Of a stretch of DNA of 64,000 nucleotides, positions 61,347 through 64,000 are shown one piece after another. The notes beneath the pieces are model-generated. The model did no database searches, was not told the DNA's origin, and worked only from the letters and a program-made list of their open reading frames with translations. Positions within the stretch are counted from its first letter, which is position 1. Each line of letters begins with the position of its first letter. The position numbers were made by a program, and so were the translations under genes. This DNA is from Protonemura montana. Lineage: Eukaryota > Arthropoda > Insecta > Plecoptera > Nemouridae. The DNA is taken from the NCBI GenBank assembly GCA_947568835.1, contig OX387603.1, positions 26,746,651 to 26,810,650 on the forward strand, in the 5' to 3' direction.

Positions 61347-62054
61347 TTACTCCTCCTTGGACGGGTACTTCTCGGCGTAGGCCTTCTTGTTGCACGCCCG
61401 GTTGCAGCTTGGGCAGTACCAGTAGCTAAGCACACCGATGGAGATGCCGAAGAGCACGTTGGGGACGATCAGCGACAGAATCAGATGGCGCAGGTTCGCG
61501 TCCCAGCTATAGCGGGCTACCACCATCTCGGGGTAGGTGCGGCTATAGTAACACGGAAACACGGAGAACAGGTTCTTGTGGCCGTACTGCTTCGCGAACA
61601 CCGAGCAGTTCACCTTGGGCGGGTACCCGCAACCCTCGGTGTTGATGTAGAACTTAGTGTCGGCCACGTCCCAGACCACGCCGTTGGTGGGTCGACCGTG
61701 CCATTCGCTAAACGGCACCGTGCTGTAGTTGACCAGAATCTGGTGGCAGCGCAGTGCAGCTGTAGTGCATCCCTCGCGGCAGGAAGCCCAAGAGCAGTTG
61801 GTCAAACCCTCGGCGTACACGTGCTCGACACTCATACACGTGACGGGGATGGCGTCGTAGTCGGCCATGATGGTGGAGATAGCGGGATCGACGACGAACG
61901 GTATCAGGAAGAGGAAGGCGAATACGGAGACTATGGCAGTCGTGCCTAGACACAAGGAGGTGTAGAACTTGGCCTTCTCGACGAGAGTTGGGCCCTGGTC
62001 CACCAGCTCGCCGCCCTCGGCGCCCATGATCACCGTCGACTCGTCGGGGTCCAT
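61347..62054 (-). CDS. Intronless TipE homologue (Teh1/Teh2 type)
   Basis: One uninterrupted frame of 235 residues from MDPDESTVIMGAEGG to YPSKEE. Helix 1: FLFLIPFVVDPAISTIMADY, the TipE family signature. The loop has NCSWASCREGC, EGCGYPPKVNCSVFAKQYG and PCYYSRTYPEMVVARYSWD. Helix 2 is LILSLIVPNVLFGISIGVL, then YWYCPSCNRAC and a basic tail. Auxiliary subunit of voltage-gated sodium channels, raising surface expression or changing gating. The neighbouring Teh3/4-like gene on the same strand fits the clustering of this family known in flies. Which orthologue it is I cannot settle without an alignment. Confidence 0.9.
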   Translation of the reverse strand: MDPDESTVIMGAEGGELVDQGPTLVEKAKFYTSLCLGTTAIVSVFAFLFLIPFVVDPAISTIMADYDAIPVTCMSVEHVYAEGLTNCSWASCREGCTTAALRCHQILVNYSTVPFSEWHGRPTNGVVWDVADTKFYINTEGCGYPPKVNCSVFAKQYGHKNLFSVFPCYYSRTYPEMVVARYSWDANLRHLILSLIVPNVLFGISIGVLSYWYCPSCNRACNKKAYAEKYPSKEE

Positions 62055-64000
62055 GCCGGAGGACGACGTGGTCGGGCTGCGAAGGCGGCGGCGAAGCGCC
62101 CGCTGACTCGTTGTGTGTGGTGCGATTGGAGGGACGGCGTCCGTGCTGGTGTGGGGTCGGATAATTGCTAAAATTGAGCGAGGTGCTAATTTTTAACTAA
62201 CGCTAGTATCACGAGAAGCGGCGCCTCGGTTTGGAAGCTTGCAAAGCGGTTCGGCCGGTGCGTTCGGTTGGTGCCTGCAGTGCAGACCGGCCGGGGCAAA
62301 GGCGGCAGCCGAAAACACACCCTAAGCGCCGACTTTCAAACTACTCACTCGGCAGCGAACTTTGCCGGGGTTCGCGGAAACTACGAGGGGCGAACGGGGA
62401 ATACTTCACATTTGCAATTTACACAAAATACGACTTAATATAGGAATTTGTCTTCCGATTGTTGGTTGCGCTTGGTTTGTCCACAACAATGGAAAAAGTG
62501 CCACCTCACGGTTTGTCCGCGGGTCGAGTCCAGCGCACGGACTCGACGGTAGCGCGGCGAGGCTCGAAAAGTGTCTCTGTGTATCAAAGTCGGTTCGTTG
62601 ACGCGTTCCCCTTAGCGCGTGCGTAGCCCAGTGGTGCAGAAGGATGGTGTCGGCGGCTGCGTGCTGCGCTCAGTGTTCCTGAAGAGGAAACACGTGGTGC
62701 TGCGGGCTCTCGTGCAGAAGGGGAATGCCTGCAACAGAAGAAGAGGTTGCAGTTAGACATCTGTTAACATAGTATACAAGTAACTAGGGACCAATTGTCC
62801 CTCAGCTTGGACCTGCTAGGAGCATAGCTATGGTTATAGCAACGGAATGTTGGCCAGATTTCGGGCATTTGGCGGGTTGCTGGTAACAATCGCCAGGACG
62901 GCGTCGTACAGGGGGGTGGGGGGGAGGCAGCAGCCTATTACAGCTTTCGATCGATTTCGATGGAAATGCCATGATTAGCCTGCGTACCGCGTTCGTGGCT
63001 GAGATGCTTTCAAACATTGTAGAAAACAGTTTCCCTGCGTGAAGGAAGTGAACCGCGTTATAAATCCCCTCCCCTTTAGTAACAGCGTTGCCCAACGCGC
63101 GTTGTGAATTGATTTGACCCAGTTAGAGATGCAAGCGCAGGTGGTCGGCAAGGTATGCTCACTGAACCAGCCGAGTTGCCGAGCAAGGCCGGGCCCAGGC
63201 CGCGGCGAGCTCGTCGCAGTGTGCGAGGTCAGCCTTTAAACCAGCCTGGCGTGCAGGTCTTGCTTATTGGGGTTGACCTTTCTACTGCCAGGCGGGGACT
63301 GTGCCCTGCTCGCTGGGACCAAGTCTAAGTGAGCTCGTCACGCTAAACCTAGGCGCTGCAAGTTTGGGCCGCGGCTCTTTGTTTCGGCGAAGAGAGCAAA
63401 GTTTCGGCAGTAAATCGCATCCCGAAGTGGAAACTTCTTGTGGGTGGATGTGGGTTGGGGCTAGATTTGATTTTCCCAGCGTGGCAACTTGTTCGGGGAA
63501 AGTTTACTTCTCGTGGTTCTTACCCGGGGGAGTCCGACAGGCCGAGAGGATTTTAATTGAATTGCTGATTGCCGAACGTGGTTCTAGGCGACATAAATCA
63601 CCCGTTGGACTCACGTGCTTTGCCGGGGACTTAAGCCTGGGTGATTACACACATCCTATAACGGCAAGGTCCAGCGGTCGGCGCTTTTCAAACATGTCAG
63701 CATTTCATAGCGATTCCTTCGCAGACGATTGTCTGCCAGAAGTGTCGGCTAACCAGCGTCGTGTAGCAGTGATTGGGCGCCGGGCGTCGGGCTGAGGCAG
63801 GTCGCGGCGTGCGGCCCGGAGCCCGTTCTGCGCTATGCGGCAGTCGCATCGATCGCCCCCCCCCCCCCCCCTTTACCGCCTCGCCCCGGCGGTAGACGGC
63901 GGGTTCAGAGCCATGTGAAACACGTTGCGTACGTTGCGTGGTCCGGGCCCTCGGCCAAGCCGCGTTACCTAAGCCCTGTCGGAGCGGTAACTTCTCACCA
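62055..64000. other. Upstream flank of the intronless TipE homologue
   Basis: CpG-rich near 62050-62650 (promoter/leader likely). A poly(C) run lies at about 63857-63871. The 164-codon frame at 63301-63795 (+) has no domain and codon use unlike the exons; not called. Confidence 0.4.

Noticed and set aside
63301-63795. 164-codon plus-strand frame
   Set aside because: Codon use differs from the real exons, no domain, and the surrounding CpG-rich DNA yields long chance frames.

Overview
This is a eukaryotic window, most likely from an arthropod. Exons are GC-rich with strong G/C preference at third codon positions, and they are separated by AT-rich introns with GT-AG (once GC-AG) borders. A run of TTAGG, the usual arthropod telomere unit, lies in one intron. 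Two TipE-family sodium-channel auxiliary subunit genes and a Grindelwald-like TNF receptor, families known from arthropods, are present. I cannot name the species or order. Gene models were built by hand: I looked for splice sites, checked that reading phase carries across every junction, and compared the proteins with families from memory.

Layout, left to right. 1-3744 (-): SMYD4-type TPR/MYND/SET protein, nine exons, last one cut by the window edge. 5753-8304 (-): single-pass receptor like Grindelwald. 9326-11289 (-) and 12014-13777 (-): two tandem LYAR-like zinc-finger nucleolar proteins with very different tails. 15772-25512 (+): Integrator subunit 7, 18 exons, apparently complete. 25709-30275 (-): MOCS1, a fused MoaA-MoaC molybdenum-cofactor enzyme, convergent with INTS7. 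30481-42567 (+): NRDE2, 16 exons, divergent from MOCS1 across 205 bp. 43703-45807 (-): NDUFAF7, the mitochondrial complex I arginine methyltransferase. 46070-47542 (+): CFAP298, last exon not found, divergent from NDUFAF7 across 262 bp. 51921-57756 (-): TipE homologue of the Teh3/Teh4 kind, four exons. 61347-62054 (-): second, intronless TipE homologue. One unassigned coding exon lies near 60.6 kb.

Most genes are unrelated housekeeping genes packed as divergent and convergent neighbours; only the two LYAR copies and the two TipE homologues are family neighbours. The introns and gaps carry a rich repeat set: a 5S rRNA-derived SINE (seven copies, several with target-site duplications, some with two or three 5S heads), a tRNA-like element enclosed in ~20-bp inverted arms (five copies), a foldback element with ~170-bp arms, a shorter inverted-repeat element, and minisatellites with 26-, 68- and 49-bp units.

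The most notable points are a SINE whose target-site duplication copied the INTS7 exon 8 splice acceptor, a duplication at the MoaA-MoaC junction of MOCS1, the tRNA-like hairpin element whose arms differ between copies yet still pair, and a 26-bp minisatellite resembling the tail of the 5S SINE. I found no single new multi-gene system.
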